Below, piece by piece: positions 23,396-38,100 of a stretch of DNA of 64,000 bases. The DNA lies in NCBI RefSeq assembly GCF_000499845.2, contig NC_023749.2, forward strand, positions 9,034,013-9,098,012. The letters are read 5' to 3'. Position 1 is the first letter of the stretch. The number at the start of each line of letters is the position of its first letter. The notes below the pieces were generated by a model. It did not search any database. It was not told where the DNA came from and saw only the letters and a program-made list of their open reading frames with translations. The DNA comes from Phaseolus vulgaris. Lineage: Eukaryota; Streptophyta; Magnoliopsida; Fabales; Fabaceae. The position numbers and the translations under genes were made by a program.

Positions 23396-26074
23396 ATACC
23401 TTGATAATATGAAAATAGATGGTTCATATTCTCTGGTTCCTTCCTGTTGCTGGCAGTCACTAAAATTTCTCCTTCAAAGTTTTGCTTCTGAACAACATCA
23501 TTTTCTGAACCAGAAATTTGTGAGTTTCCTTGGACCATTTGATTTAGTGAACCTAATTGAATGTTTTTAATAAAAAATTAACACTGGAATTTAAATGTGA
23601 AAATATATCAATATAAAAAAATAAAAATGTATTTAAGAATCATTCTTTAAGTAAATTGTATTAAAATTAATTAAGTGAATGGATGATTCAAATGGATACA
23701 TACATACAAATGACTATAATCATATCTCATAAATAACGTTTCAATAAATTTTAATTTAATCATGACTGTTAACAAAGAAAAATGCTAATGATATTTTTGT
23801 TTGTTTTTGTAAATGATAAAATTATACACCTTAAGAATAATTGTATTCATATGTGTGGGTATATATATATATATATATGCATTAACTCATGGCATTTCAA
23901 TCCTATAACAGAAGAAATGGAGAAAATTATTTTTCTTCATGTATAAATATAGTCTTCCACAAAAAAATTAAATGAAATTGACAGAGATGCAGTAAGAATT
24001 CTTAATTTTACCGAGCAACAATAACTATCATTAGATACTCTTTTATATGATGTAAATTTGAATTAAAATATGTATTAATACCATTCTTTAAATTGAATCG
24101 GAATAAATGCTTTTTTATTTTAAAATTTCAAATAATAAATATTTTACTTAACATATATTTTTTAATTATGCTCTAAATTATATATATCTGGAATTGAATA
24201 AGAATATATTTTTGTGCTGTTAATTTGAATAATAAAAATCATAAGATTTATAAAAAAAATTAATTAGAATCATTAATTAGTTTGATTAAGAATGTATATT
24301 TGTATTTCCTAACGTGATTACTTTTCTATCATTTTGTCATGTATTAACGAGTGCAATTTTTATTTTACAATATACAATGCCACCTCATTTAAAATGTCAC
24401 CTAATAATGTTGAAATGGTATGCGTATTGGTGTTGTTTTTGTTAGCATTTGGTCTATCAATGATAATTGTGTGCATTTTCTTCATTTTTTTATTCATGTT
24501 GCAGGGTCTTTGAAGGAGGCAAAACTGATTAATGAGCTTAAACTGTAATAGGTTTAGAACACACATATCTCTTTGACGTTTTAATTGGATTTTGTGTATG
24601 GTCAAATTTAGGAACAGTTTTGTAAGAAATTGTTGGTTTTTCAAGGTTTGAAGGGAGACTTATATTGTTAATTACTAGGACTGTTTGGTTTAACAACTTA
24701 AATAAGTACTTATCATATAAGTGTTTTATGTATAAGTTGTTTCTATTTTTCATATTGAAAAATAAAACAGGGTTAAATAATTTTAATATAAGTTGTAAGT
24801 TATTTGGAGAACGTTATAATTAAAATAAAGTGGAAATAACTTGGCGACATGTTACAAACTATGTTTATAAGTTTTTAGTACTACTTTAAAAGAACTATTG
24901 TCATAAGATAAGTTTAAATAAGTTATAAACACATTTTTCTATACATAGCCTTAGTTATAATCATATTTCTTTTATAGTATGATCTGATAAGTTTTTATCC
25001 TTTTGGAATCGACAATGGCTTCTGTTTAACACAATTACTACAATAACCACTTAGTGAAAATGTCAAACTCTTAGTGATATATTCAATCTCTCTTAATAAC
25101 AAATATTAAATGGATTAAAGAGCATAATTTGTTAATGTGTAAAGGGTAGAAGCAAGTTTTGTTTAAAAAAATTCATTGTAGTCCATTGTGAATGTTTTCC
25201 ATGAAAAATATTGTGATAATTATCAAGAACGAATAAAATTTTGTGTTATCATTGAGACAGCATGTCATAACAATAATTATTTATTACCAATTTATTATTA
25301 TTCCTTGTATATTATTATTATTTTTAATAATACTTTGGTACATTTTTGTTTTGTTTATATTTGTTAATAATTTATTAACAACAATGTCTATGTAGAGATA
25401 GTTTGCTTGTTTCATTGGCTTCTAATTTAAATATCTTGATTTTTATTTAATTATTTTCAACAGGTCTAGGTGATCTTAAATTTTTTTTGAAGATAAAAGC
25501 ATCCAGTTAAGACTATAGAATTATTTGGCAAAGTGACCTTCTTGTAAATACCAAAAATGTATTTTTTTTCATTTTCTTTTGCGATTATTAATTTTATTAA
25601 GTTTTACATAAAAAAAAGATAGTATGATATAGTAAATAGGTGGTTACATATAATTATTTAAATATAGTTTTTTTGTTACCTTCAAAGAATGTCTTTCCAA
25701 ATTGACATTTTCCATTATCGTGGAATATTTTGTAAATTAAAATATGAATTTCTTTTTGCAAAAAATGTTATTATTTTATATATTTAGATATTAAATATAT
25801 TAGTTTCCATTTTCTAGCAAACATCTTACACTGTTTTAACTTATTTTTCTATGTTAAGTTCAAGTTAAAAAAAATGAGAGAACTTCGATAACAGAGATTA
25901 AAATTGTTTATTGAGATAATACTCTTTTTTTTTTTTCCAATGTAACAATGCCACCTCATAGATGAGAGATTAACAAAAGAATCGAACCAATTAAAATTTT
26001 ATTCAACTTGGACCGATCCGGTTCGTCGGGTTGGTTCTTTGCAAGCCAAACTTTACTTTGCAACCGGGCAAAAA
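23396..26074. other. AT-rich intergenic region, no gene seen
   Basis: No coding potential was recognised in these 2.7 kb. A candidate MITE lies at about 24674-24956. The last 200 bases become less AT-rich and form the promoter of the polymerase epsilon gene. Confidence 0.65.
24674..24956. mobile_element. Candidate MITE (~285 bp)
   Basis: The left end, ACTAGGACTGTTTGG then AACTTAAATAAG, is loosely mirrored by the right end, which on the other strand reads AACTAAGGCTATGTATAG then AACTTATTTAAACTTAT. Internal AAGTACTTATCATATAAGTG palindromes are typical of such foldback elements in legumes. No convincing target duplication was found, so the family is not assigned. Confidence 0.4.
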
Positions 26075-26085
26075 GCGCGGGAAAA
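26075..26085 (+). promoter_or_regulatory. E2F binding site upstream of POLE
   Basis: GCGCGGGAAAA reads TTTTCCCGCGC on the other strand, a full match to the TTTSSCGC E2F consensus. It stands 107 bases before the ATG at 26192. A second weaker TTTCCCAC follows at about 26100. E2F control at the G1/S transition is well known for plant replication genes, so this fits the downstream gene. Confidence 0.75.
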
Positions 26086-26191
26086 TGTCTTGATAGGATA
26101 TTTCCCACTCTCAGCAGCTTCTTCCAAACTCTCATAACCTTAATTCAAAAGAGTCTACGCCAGAATCATCTTTGATCTCGTTGAGGCAACA

Positions 26192-29100
26192 ATGGGCGGC
26201 GATGGTCGGCGACGTGATCGGAGAGACACCAGAGCACCTAAGAAGCGGAAGCTGAACCGCAGCCCCGAGGATGAGCTCGAAGCTAAATTAGGGTTCGATC
26301 TGTTTTCAGAGGGCGAGAAGCGACTCGGATGGCTACTCACTCTTGCATCCGTAAGTACAACAATACTATTGCAATTCACTAGCATTGATTATGTGTGAAT
26401 TAAACCGTTATCACATAGCTACGCTGAATGAGTGATTGAAATGCAAATGTCTCGTTTTTTGGTTCCTGTTCACAATATACAGTCTCAACTAGTTGGTTTG
26501 CTGCAATATATCATTCTGATGAGCTTATTCATGTTTTTACATACTTTTGCAGTCATCTGTTGAGGATGAAAACAGTTACAAAGTATACAGTTGTGTGGAT
26601 CTTTACTTTGTTACACAGGTACTGTTTGGGGTAAAGCTTGTTTTTGTTAGAAGTTTTTTTCCTCCAAAGAGTGACCTGGTTTAAGGAATGATTTACTGAT
26701 TGGATCCTGCTTGCAGGATGGCTCTTCATTCAAGTCAAAATTCAGATTTCGGCCGTACTTTTATGTAGCTACAAAGGTAGGTGTGAACATTCAGTTGTAT
26801 CATATGTGGGGCTGTGGCTATAAGTTTGGTCTAAACTTCGCGTTCATTGCCATTGTGGATGTATTCTGATTCAGTGTTTGTTTGTAGCAACAATCATGAT
26901 GTTGGTGTTAATTATGATTGTATAAATTTAATTTAATAGGATAAAATGGAGATGGATGTTGAAACATACCTGAGAAGACGCTATGAAGGTCAGATTGCTG
27001 ATATTGAAATTATAGAGAAAGAAGACCTGAATCTTGTAAGCAATTTATAGATGTCCTGTCTGCTTCACTTTGTCTGATAGATGACAAACATCTTTAAAAA
27101 TACAACATTCAGCTCCAGTAATATTTTTAATTGGATTTGATTTAGCTATTTTTTTTTTCCAGAGTCTTCAGAAATTAAGTGAATACACTTTGTCTTCATA
27201 TAGTCTGCCATTAGTTTCTTGCTATTGTTTGTGCATTTGACAATGGCTTTCTGAAAATTAAATCTTGAGGTTGGATTTTCTTTAAAATTTTAATTTTGCT
27301 TTGATTCAAATAGGTTATACCTGCTTCCTTTATACTTGCAAATGGATTCTGATGCTTTCATGATTATTGACAGAAAAACCATTTATCTGGGTTAAGAAAA
27401 TCTTATTTAAAGCTTTCATTTGATACCGTACAACAATTGATGGACGTGAAGAGAGACCTCATGCCTTCAGTTGAAAGAAATAAGGCTAAATCTGATACCA
27501 CAGAAGCCTTTGTGTCCATGTCAACAGAAAGAAGGTAAATCACTTTTAAAATATTCGCATTCGCATATCACTTCCTTTATGCAATGGCATATTTTTTCAT
27601 CTCAGATAATTGTAGTTAAATCTTTGTTCTTACCTGATCTTGTTGCTTAGCAGAGAACATAAACCTCAGGATTTTCTAGATTGCTTGACTGATCTTCGAG
27701 AATATGATGTTCCTTATCATGTTCGCTTTGCCATTGACAGTGGTACCTTTTGATATTTCTTTTTTTGTGCTTTTAATGTCTATGCTGTTATCCTATTTTC
27801 GATTGCTACGCCATTGTATATTTATCATGACACTTACAAAAAAATGTGACCTAGATATACGGTGTGGCCAGTGGTATGATGTTGGAGTGTCTAATAATGG
27901 GGTAACACTTGAGAAGAGGACAGATCTTCTACAGCGCGCCGAAGTTCGTGTTTGTGCATTTGACATTGAGACCACGAAACTTCCATTAAAGTTTCCTGAT
28001 GCTGACTATGATTTAGTTATGATGATTTCATACATGATAGATGGTCAAGGGTATTTAATCATAAATAGAGAGGTAAGTGTCATGATAATTTTCATGCCAT
28101 CTCTCCTGCATTCTGGCTCTGTTATTTAATTGAAGGAAATCACCATACATCTTGTCAAAAGCCTCTTATCATCAGTATTCTCGTGATCAATATCTTCTGA
28201 TTTCTTTCTCTTTCTTTTAAAAAATGGTTCATTTTATTCAGATTCTTTACTTGCAAGTGGTTTATATTTCTAAAACATCCCCAATTTTGTATGCACACGA
28301 GGTTGATTGATTTGCAATAAAATTGAATATAATGTTGCGATCTTATTTTTTGAATTTTAGATATGCAACCAGAGATAACATAATTTTTTTCAATAGCAAA
28401 GTATGTAGAAATTGAAATATAACAAATTATTCAGTTATTAAGTATCAAATGTGGTTGTTAACTGATCCAGAAATTGCACCATGAGAAACTGTAATGTAGG
28501 GCATTAGTCATTGTCATGGACTAATAACTTTAAATAATTTATTTTCTTTGTCCCCAGTGTGTTGGGGATGATATAGAGGATATAGAGTACACTCCAAAAC
28601 CAGAGTTTGAAGGGTGTTTTAAGGTGACAAATGTTCAAAATGAGGTAAGGGTACTTGTGAATCCACAAGCAACAGGTTTAAAATCTGTCCACTGTGTGGT
28701 TTTCCTTATTTGTAGTGATGATGAGTCTAATTTGTTGAGATTTGTTATTTTATTTTTTTTCAGATTGAGCTTCTTAGATTGTGGTTTTCTCATATGCAAG
28801 AGGTGAAACCTGGTATCTACGTGACTTACAATGGTGATTTTTTTGATTGGCCATTCCTGGAACGAAGGGCAACCCATCTTGGATTAAATATGAGTGATGT
28901 ATGTTGTTTAAGCTTTTGCTTTTGGCAATTGACTTATGTTAAATAAAATGTGCTTCATTGCTGATAAAAAAAAAAATGTGCTTGCTAGCATTTCCTGCAA
29001 TTTTCCATCTCTTTAGGTTGGATGCATGTATATTTTTTTTATTAAAACCTTTTGAACTTGTAGAATGACAACTGTTCCCATAGTATTTTGAACTTGAGTT

Positions 29101-32100
29101 TGACTGTTATGTCACAAAGTTTTGGGACAAGTCATGTATGCTTGTTATTCAGGTTTTCGTTTTTATACTTATTGTGAAGCTGTGGAACCCATTAGTTTTC
29201 TTTTTAAATTCATTTATTTGGTATTTTTTTTCTTCTTCTTCTATTTTCATCCTTGTTATTTAATATTTCAGGAATTGGGATTCAAATGTGACACAAATCA
29301 AGGGGAATGTCGTGCTAGATATGCTTGCCATTTGGATTGTTTTGCTTGGGTTAAACGTGATAGTTATCTCCCTCAGGGGAGTCAAGGTCTGAAGGTACAA
29401 AGTTTGATCTCGATTTCTCAGCTGTTTTGCATAATTTCTTTTATTAATCATGAACGTTATTCACTTCATTACGGTTTTCCTACCATGATATTATTTTATT
29501 TTATTTTTTAAAATTTTGGTTGATCTATGAATTTTATTGAAGTAGTGGACTAAACCTATGTATAGTAAACTGATAGATAAGTTCCAAACCATTCATATTT
29601 TGTTGTATAAAGAAAGAAACTAAATTAACACATAGGATTTTAAAGTAAAGCTGACATCATAGTTTTAACGTGGGGATTAAACGATCACCCCTGGAGTTGC
29701 AATTAAGGTAATGCAACTAAGGTGGGCTACGGGTGATTGCAAATAAGGTGGTTTTCTTATATTTTCTTCATGCCTAGGACTTCCAACTCAGAGTGTGGCA
29801 GATGCTAGTGAATCCAACCCAACAATCAATATAGGATGAGTTTTAATACCATCTTAGAATTTGGGTTTAATTTAATCATATCTTTAGTCAATGTGAGACC
29901 TTGATGTTGCAATTAAGTAAATGCCACAGAGGCTGCTACTAATGGACTAAGGGTGACAATAGTTAAGGTGACTTTCCCGCTCTTACCTATGAAGCAGTAT
30001 CTGAGTATTGATAAGAATCATAAGACACAGTAGACCATTTTATTAGATTCGTTGTATTTGATATATTTAACTCCTTTCGTCACAATTTATTGGCATAGCA
30101 GTCTTCCTGTAAGATTTTAATTCTTTAGCCAAATTCCATTTTGTACATCGTGAAACAACTAATTGCATTACATTCTAAGATTGAAATTTAATGCAACAAA
30201 CAGAGAGTACTGTTAGTGAACACTTAAAAAAGTGAGCTTCGAGCAAAGAAGAACATTTTCTCTCTTGCCAACAAAAAGCACATCCTAGCTACTATTTGCC
30301 TTGAATAGTTTTTCTTTGTGTAGTCAAGAAGTCTTATGAAAGATATGAACCTGCAATGCCCTAATAATGTTCTTATGTAATTCAGAACTGCTAGCATTGA
30401 GACTAGAATTATTTTACATGAAAACTGAACTAGCTTATTTTATTTCCAGCCCTAGGCATCAACAATACAATGTAGAAAAGGCAAAATAAGCTACTTGTTC
30501 TAACTTCTCTTTCATGAACCATATTAAATATATTTTTGAAAAAAAAATGTTTTTTCCCATTCAGCCAGTTAAAAAATTAGGAAATCAGTTTGAATGACTA
30601 GGAATTAAACAAGAAAACAAATCTAACCATTTATATGGCCAATATTTTCATGGGCCCAGCTCACTTTTGGAGCAAACAAGTGATAAAGTGTCATGTTTTT
30701 CTGTTGGAGATCCCACATTGACTAGAGATTAGGAAATTTCATAGTATATAAGTGGGTGCAAACCTCACCTCATTAGCCGGTTTTATGGGATTGAGTTAGA
30801 CTTAAAGTTCACTTCTTAATATAGTATCACAGTCATTTTCGAGTTTATCCTAGCGAATGTTTGTTAGGCTTATCAGGCCACCTGCTATTGGATCGTTATC
30901 GGACCACCCATAATACGTTATCCCACGCACGAGCTGTCACTCTCGGCGTGAGGGTGTGTGTTGGAGATCCCACATCGACTAGAGATTAGGAAATTTCATA
31001 GTATATAAGTGGGTGCAAACCTCACCTCATTAGCTAGTTTTATGGGGTTGAGTTAGGTTTAAAGTTCACAATATTTTTTATGAATTTTTCTCGTGCATAT
31101 AGTCATTCAGGCTATGTGGCTAAGCTATCATTCTAGCTATTTTCTCGGGCCCTTAATATCATTGTTTGTCTTGAAGAGAAGTTTTATGTTTTATAATTAT
31201 TTGTTGGGAAATGAATTATTTTCTAGAGATTTAAGAGGAGTATAAGAAATATGAAAAACATTTGATGATACCGACTTAAAATATTTTAGAGTGTCTAAGA
31301 TTATCTCTAAGGATTTATTCATCTTTATATTTTATGATTTTTTTTTCAATTAGAAACTTTATAGTTAGTAAGGATATATATAAAGGAATAAAATCTCCTA
31401 TAACTACTACTGTAATCAACTTATATAAAATGGACTCTATCTTATACTACACACAGTTTTAGTCCAATGTCTCTCTTACAAGTTACATTACAATTATAGC
31501 CAACTAACCAAATCAGTTACAGCTAATTTATAACTATCTACTACACTAATTGCAACAGTTTTATTTGATACAAAGGAGTTATACACTCACGCTTAAAAAT
31601 TTCTTTTTCGGTGTGACACGAATTATCAAGCTGGAAATGTATCATTTATTTTCAACCATAACAGAAATGTAAGCAGTTTTATCCTGGCATCCTGTAACTG
31701 CAGGAGGATGTGTTGTGTGCATGAAGACAAACTAATATTTGCTCAAGAAGTTATGGACTTAACTATGCATAATTTATTTACTATATTGGTAAAATCATTT
31801 TAGAATTTTATATTTGTTAGTTTAAAAAGAACTTTATTTTTACATTAAATTGAACAGTTTCCTTGCATGTTATAATAAGTAAAGCAGGAATTAGTTCTCA
31901 GCTCATAAATTTCTAATTAACCAAGTTTGTCCTTTCTTCACATGACATTTCTTTGTTTTTCTTTAGGCTGTTACAAAAGCAAAGTTGGGATATGATCCAT
32001 TGGAGGTGAATCCTGAAGACATGGTTCGATTTGCAAAGGAAAAGCCCCAGGTATGAGTCATTTGAAGTGATGTCTTTATTTTTTATTAAATTGATTTGAT

Positions 32101-35100
32101 ATGATGTATTTGGTATGAATAATTTGAACTAGTGAAATAGAGTGTGAATTAGTAGTAAAATTATTTGAATACCTTTTGTCTTGTTAGCCTTGATTGTTGT
32201 GATTATGGCAAATATAGAGCTTCTTAGGTTATCGGTTGAGGCCTAAATCAATCCCAAAAGCTAGCTCATACGATGAAGGTTGTCTCTCCACTTATGTACA
32301 TTATCTTGGCACTGTCTCTAGTTGATAATTTAATCTCACAAAATCAACTTGTGAGACGAGGGTTTCCCCACATGTATACATTGTTTTAGTCTTATCACCA
32401 GTCGAAGTGAAATTTGGGTTTTTCTCCCAATACCCTGGTGATGCCTAACACTATTATATGTATTGACATGCTTATTACATGGATAATTTGGTCGGTACCC
32501 CTTTAATGGATTTATGATAGACTTTGATACATTCTTAGATTTTGAGTTTGGGTTTAATTTAAACCTCAAAAGCTAACTCATAGGTTGAGGGTCACCCTCT
32601 ACTTACATACATTACTGGTACTAGCTTTAGTCAATTTATGATTGGAGTTTTTCCCAAAACTATTAGGCTTGGTGTACGCGAAATATGGTGAGTGACCCAT
32701 TAATTGACCTAGACTATGATATCATCTTACATATTGGGTTTGACCCTAACTTGAAACACAAACTAGTTCATTGGGTGAGAATTTCCCCCTACTTATCTAC
32801 ACTAATTTACCCCGAACACCAGTCATGATATGCATCTTAAGGGAAAAAAAAAATTATGAAATTGTTCATAAGACCATGCCTTATGTTGGACAGGAGCATT
32901 AATTGTCATCCCTGGACTTTTTCTCAGGGTTAGGATGTGTTCTACTTTGACATTGGAAAATCTGAAAAGTTAGGTTTCCAGGTCATGAGACATCTTAATC
33001 ATTTTTTTAAATGTATTTGCAGATGATGGCCTCCTATTCTGTTTCTGATGCTGTGTCAACTTATTACTTATATACAACATATGTTCATCCCTTTATTTTC
33101 TCTCTTTCAACCATTATACCTATGCCACCAGATGAGGTTTTGCGTAAAGGTAGTGGAACCCTCTGCGAAATGTTGCTTATGGTGCAGGTGGGCTCTTATG
33201 TTCATTCCTGGTGGAGTTCTCTGCTTAAAGTTTTTCATCTAACGGCCTCTAGTTTCAGTTTAATTGTTTTTGCATCTTTTACAGGCATACAAGGCCAATG
33301 TTATATGCCCTAACAAACACCAATCTGATCCAGAGAAGTTTTATAATAATCGTCTTCTTGAGAGTGAGACTTACATTGGTGGTCATGTGGAATGTCTTGA
33401 AAGTGGTGTTTTCAGATCTGATATCCCATCTAGTTTTACACTAGAGCCATCTGCTTATCAGGTTTGTTGTTTCTATCTTAAATTACTTTACTGATGACTA
33501 GCTCTCCTTTTTATTATAAACATGCCATACAATCTTTTAACAATTTTCATATGTTTGGTTATCATTTCTTTCAATTATAGCTATTTTCTTTGCAAAATAA
33601 GGAAATCTTTTGTGTGTATGGTGGATCACTGGAACAGACATGAAAACCATAATTCTAATAGTTTATATTTTTGTAACTCCATTATGATATTGTTTATCTT
33701 TCTTAAAATATGTTTGACTAACCATGAAGTGGCATGGTTCCAGCAACTGATCAACAACCTTGATCGAGATCTACAGTATGCTGTAACAGTGGAGGGTAAG
33801 ATGGATTTGGAATCTGTTTCTAATTATAATGAAGTAAAGAATGCAATCATGGAAAAGGTACTGATTCTGATTTTTGTCTGGTCAAATTTTTGTGTATTTA
33901 CTTATGTATTATTATAATCATGTGTAAATCTGTAATTTAATTGTTTGGTTTTATGATTTTAGGATCATTATTTGCTATTCATATGTCATTACATTGACTA
34001 AGATATGTACATTTGTTTATTGTGATCTAAATGGCTGAATATTACAATACGCTTGAATAAGACATGACTACTTCTCATTGTGCATGCAGCTTGTACAATT
34101 ACGAGATGCACCAACACGTGAAGAATGTCCCCTCATTTATCATCTGGATGTAGCTGCTATGTATCCAAACATAATTTTAACAAACCGACTTCAGGTATGA
34201 TGAGGTTTGTATTTTATATTATTGCTCTTTAGCAGAATATGCAGGCTGATCGAAATAAATACTATCCAACAGAAGGGAGAGTGTATTTTTGATTAAAAAA
34301 GACAGCAAAATGCCCCAGCCAAGGAATAAAATCTTTGCCCCCAAGCTATCTGCTGAAAAGAAAAAAGATATGCATGATCCCTATCACATAAAGATTTCCC
34401 CTATTTCTCAGTTTCACATTCTCATACTGTAGCTTTTCTTTCTCATTTTAATCTTTTTCCATAACCATTTCACCCCCCTTCTTTTAATTTCAATTGGACC
34501 TTCAATTTAGGCCTTTGTGAACACACTTGGTAGACCTTCCTTTTGCATGGGTCCCTGGTACAGGAGTTTTACTAATTAAAAATAAGTCTTCACCACTACT
34601 ATAGATTGAAGAATTTAATTATCAAAACAGAGAACGTGTTTATCTATTTGAATTTTTCTGTTCCTGCATTACACTGTGTTACATGATTATTTTGAATATG
34701 TCCGTTTTAAAATATCACCAGTGTTCTCCCATTTTTCTTAGATGGTTTTTCAAAATAATGTGAATAAGACTAGTAAAAGTTAAGAGGATGACTATAATAT
34801 GCAGTTTGAGCCATATTTAATGTGAATACGGCATTTATGTAGTCCCTGACGGTGTACATAAAAATACTCAGCTGGTGGCATGGAGTTTGTTGTGGTCTTA
34901 CACACTTGTGATTATTGTTGATAGAGGCAATGCATCTCACCACATTATCACAGCAATTTCTTAGCTTTTTATGGCAAACATTTAGTGTGGATAAGTATTT
35001 GATAAATGGTTGGAGTTAAGGATATCGTTGTTGTTTTCTGCTTGATATGTCCCACTAGGATTGTCATCCTGAATTTTGAAATTCTGATAAATATGAACCT

Positions 35101-38100
35101 CTCATTCTTCTCATTCCTGTTTGCAGCCACCATCAATTGTTACTGATGAAGTCTGCACTGCATGTGATTTTAATCGTCCTGGAAAGACTTGCCTACGTAA
35201 GCTTGAGTGGGTCTGGCGTGGAGAAACATTCATGGCAAAGAAAAGGTGTAATTTTATTTTCGCTTAATGTTTCCTGTTCTGTAGATCTTTTGAGCACATT
35301 TTTGGAAAATTAAGAAATGATTGACACTTTTATTTGAAATCCTTCAGTGACTACTATGCTTTAAAGACACAGATTGAATCAGAGTTTGTTGATGATTCTG
35401 AGAACAACAAATCCTTATCCCGTTATTCTGAGAAGAGGTCATCAAAATCTTTTCTTGACCTTCCCAAGACCGAGCAACAATTAAGACTGAAAGATCGTTT
35501 AAAGAAATACTGCCAGAAGGTTATGGCTGTTTCATTGAACGTGTTTGATTAAATAATATATGATTACTAAATCTTGATGGATTCCACAGGCGTATAAGCG
35601 GGTACTCAACAAACCTGTAACTGAAGTTCGTGAAGCGGGAATCTGCATGCGTGAAAATCCATTTTATGTTGACACTGTTCGCAGGTGAGTGATGATCATT
35701 GAATATTAATTTTGAACAATAATGTTAACCTTTGCATATGTAGTTAGAAGCAGAAATTATCTCCTTATATGTTCATAATCTGAGGAACATAGATAGAGCG
35801 TGTGTTAACCTTAGAGAATTTCTACTCCGCATTTTTCTTTAGTTTGTTGTGTTGTTCTAAGCCCTTGTTTTGTGCTATCTGATTCAAGTTTCCGGGATAG
35901 AAGATACGAATATAAAGGTCTCAATAAGGTTTGGAAGGGAAAATTGTCAGAGGCCAAGGCTAGTGGAAATTCTATGAAGATCCAAGAAGCACAGGTATAA
36001 AAGATATTTGTAACTTGTAGGTTCTTCAACAATTTATTCATTTACTATGAACAATACAGTATTATGACAGGTAACTTTAATTATTTCATGCAAATCAGGA
36101 TATGGTTGTGCTCTATGATTCATTGCAACTTGCTCACAAGTGCATACTTAATTCCTTTTATGGATATGTCATGCGCAAGTGAGTAAATTGACCTCCATAT
36201 TTTATTGAAGTTTCATCATTGGAGTTCATTAGTCACATTTGCTATTTTTTCTTCTGAATCATCCCTTGCATTGATGTTTATCTTACAGGGGTGCAAGATG
36301 GTATTCCATGGAAATGGCTGGAGTAGTGACATATACTGGTGCAAAAATAATCCAGAATGCTCGCTTGCTAGTAGAAAAAATAGGAAAACCACTTGAACTA
36401 GACACGGATGGTATTTGGTGTGCACTACCGGGATCCTTTCCGGAAAATTTTACTTTTAAAACAGAGTATGCTCTATTCATATATATAATTACACTACATG
36501 TTTTGAAGTTTTAATTGATTGTGTTTCTTTTTGTGGCTTAACTAAGACAATCATTGTTTAATTTATTCATATAATGAAGAAATTTAGGAAATTGCTGACT
36601 TCCAATATTAAGGGACACTTATTTTGGTGTCTAATTGTTAATAAGGATGATTGGATGTTCTTGTATCATTCCTCGTTCCTTAAGTGTAGTTTGAGGTGTC
36701 AGCTGTAGGCAATATATTCTGTTGCTTCCTACTTTTTTACCTGTTTTTTCTTCCAAATTGTCATTTTCTCTATCTAATTATCAATCATTTTGAGTGCTGT
36801 TGATAGAATCAATTAATGATTATCATATTTAATGGATTTCAGAGACTCAAAGAAGAAGTTTACAATATCATACCCTTGTGTTATGCTTAATGTTGATGTG
36901 GCAATAAATAATACAAATGATCAATATCAGGTCAGCTTGTAATTTTATTAGCACAATTTGATGCAGATTCTTCTGCTTCAGTGTTTTGCAGTTAGGGCAG
37001 TTGCTTTGCTATTGCTTGTTATTAATTCATTCTTTCAATTTTCTGACAGACACTCACAGATCCAATGAGGAAAACTTATACAACTCATAGTGAATGCTCT
37101 ATTGAATTTGAGGTGGATGGACCATATAAGGTAAAATGTAGCCATATTTTATGATTTACATGTTTTTTTGAGTTTTACTATTGATTGACCAGTGGTAAGA
37201 CTAAAATAGTATATATAAGTGGGGGACAATTCTCACTCCACAAGTAGATTTGTGGTGTTGGCTTAAGATCTAAGATGATATCTGAGTTTATTGTAGATAT
37301 ATTATTGGGCCACCTATCATATTATTTGCTCACAGAACCCAATTGTTCTAGGGATGAGAGAATGTATTGAGAAAAACTTAAGTCATATTTTGACTTGAGA
37401 TAAGTCTAAAATAGTGTTGGGAGGCACCCTTAGGTCTCAAACCAATTTTAAGGGGTTAAGTTAGTCTTAAATTCAAATTCTAAGATTTACTATATGTAAA
37501 TGACTTAAATGGCTTTGCTTTGGTGTAGGCAATGATCCTTCCTGCTTCCAAGGAAGAAGGAATTTTAATTAAAAAGCGATATGCTGTTTTTAATGATGAT
37601 GGAACCCTTGCAGAACTTAAAGGTTTTGAGATCAAGCGAAGAGGTGAATTGAAGCTAATCAAAGTTTTCCAGGTATATTGAAAAAGAAGTGTAATCATCA
37701 TCTTCAATTGCAATGCCATACAATATGCTCCAATAATAACAAGGATATATAATTTTATTTTCTCCCTGATGTTTGTGCGTGAGAATGATAAAGCTGTCAG
37801 TGTTTTTAATACCAGACTGATAAGTAAGGATTGTAACATTTGTGGATCAAAACTGATTGAAGTGGATGGCTTAATGTTTTTTTACGTAATGGTTGAATTT
37901 TTTAACAGAAGTTGGTGACAAAATTATACTTCGTGGGTGTCTATTTTCTGAATTGGTTCATCTAACAGCTTTGATGAAATTTTCTATGTATTTTTTATTT
38001 ATACATTGTCATCACATTTAAAAGAAAACATTTTGTTCAATGTTGAGGTTGCTTTTTATTGTTATTCTGTTTTCAATTTTGTTTTATGTGAAACACTTTT

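Noticed and set aside
26155..26385. Minus-strand frame opposite POLE exon 1
   Set aside because: It is the antisense shadow of the GC-richer first exon; the plus strand encodes the conserved polymerase N-terminus.
29640..30000. Possible further TRIM-like copy in POLE intron 10
   Set aside because: There are only scattered similarities (GTCAATGTGAGACC, TTGGGTTTAATTTAA) and no collinear LTR pair that I could defend.
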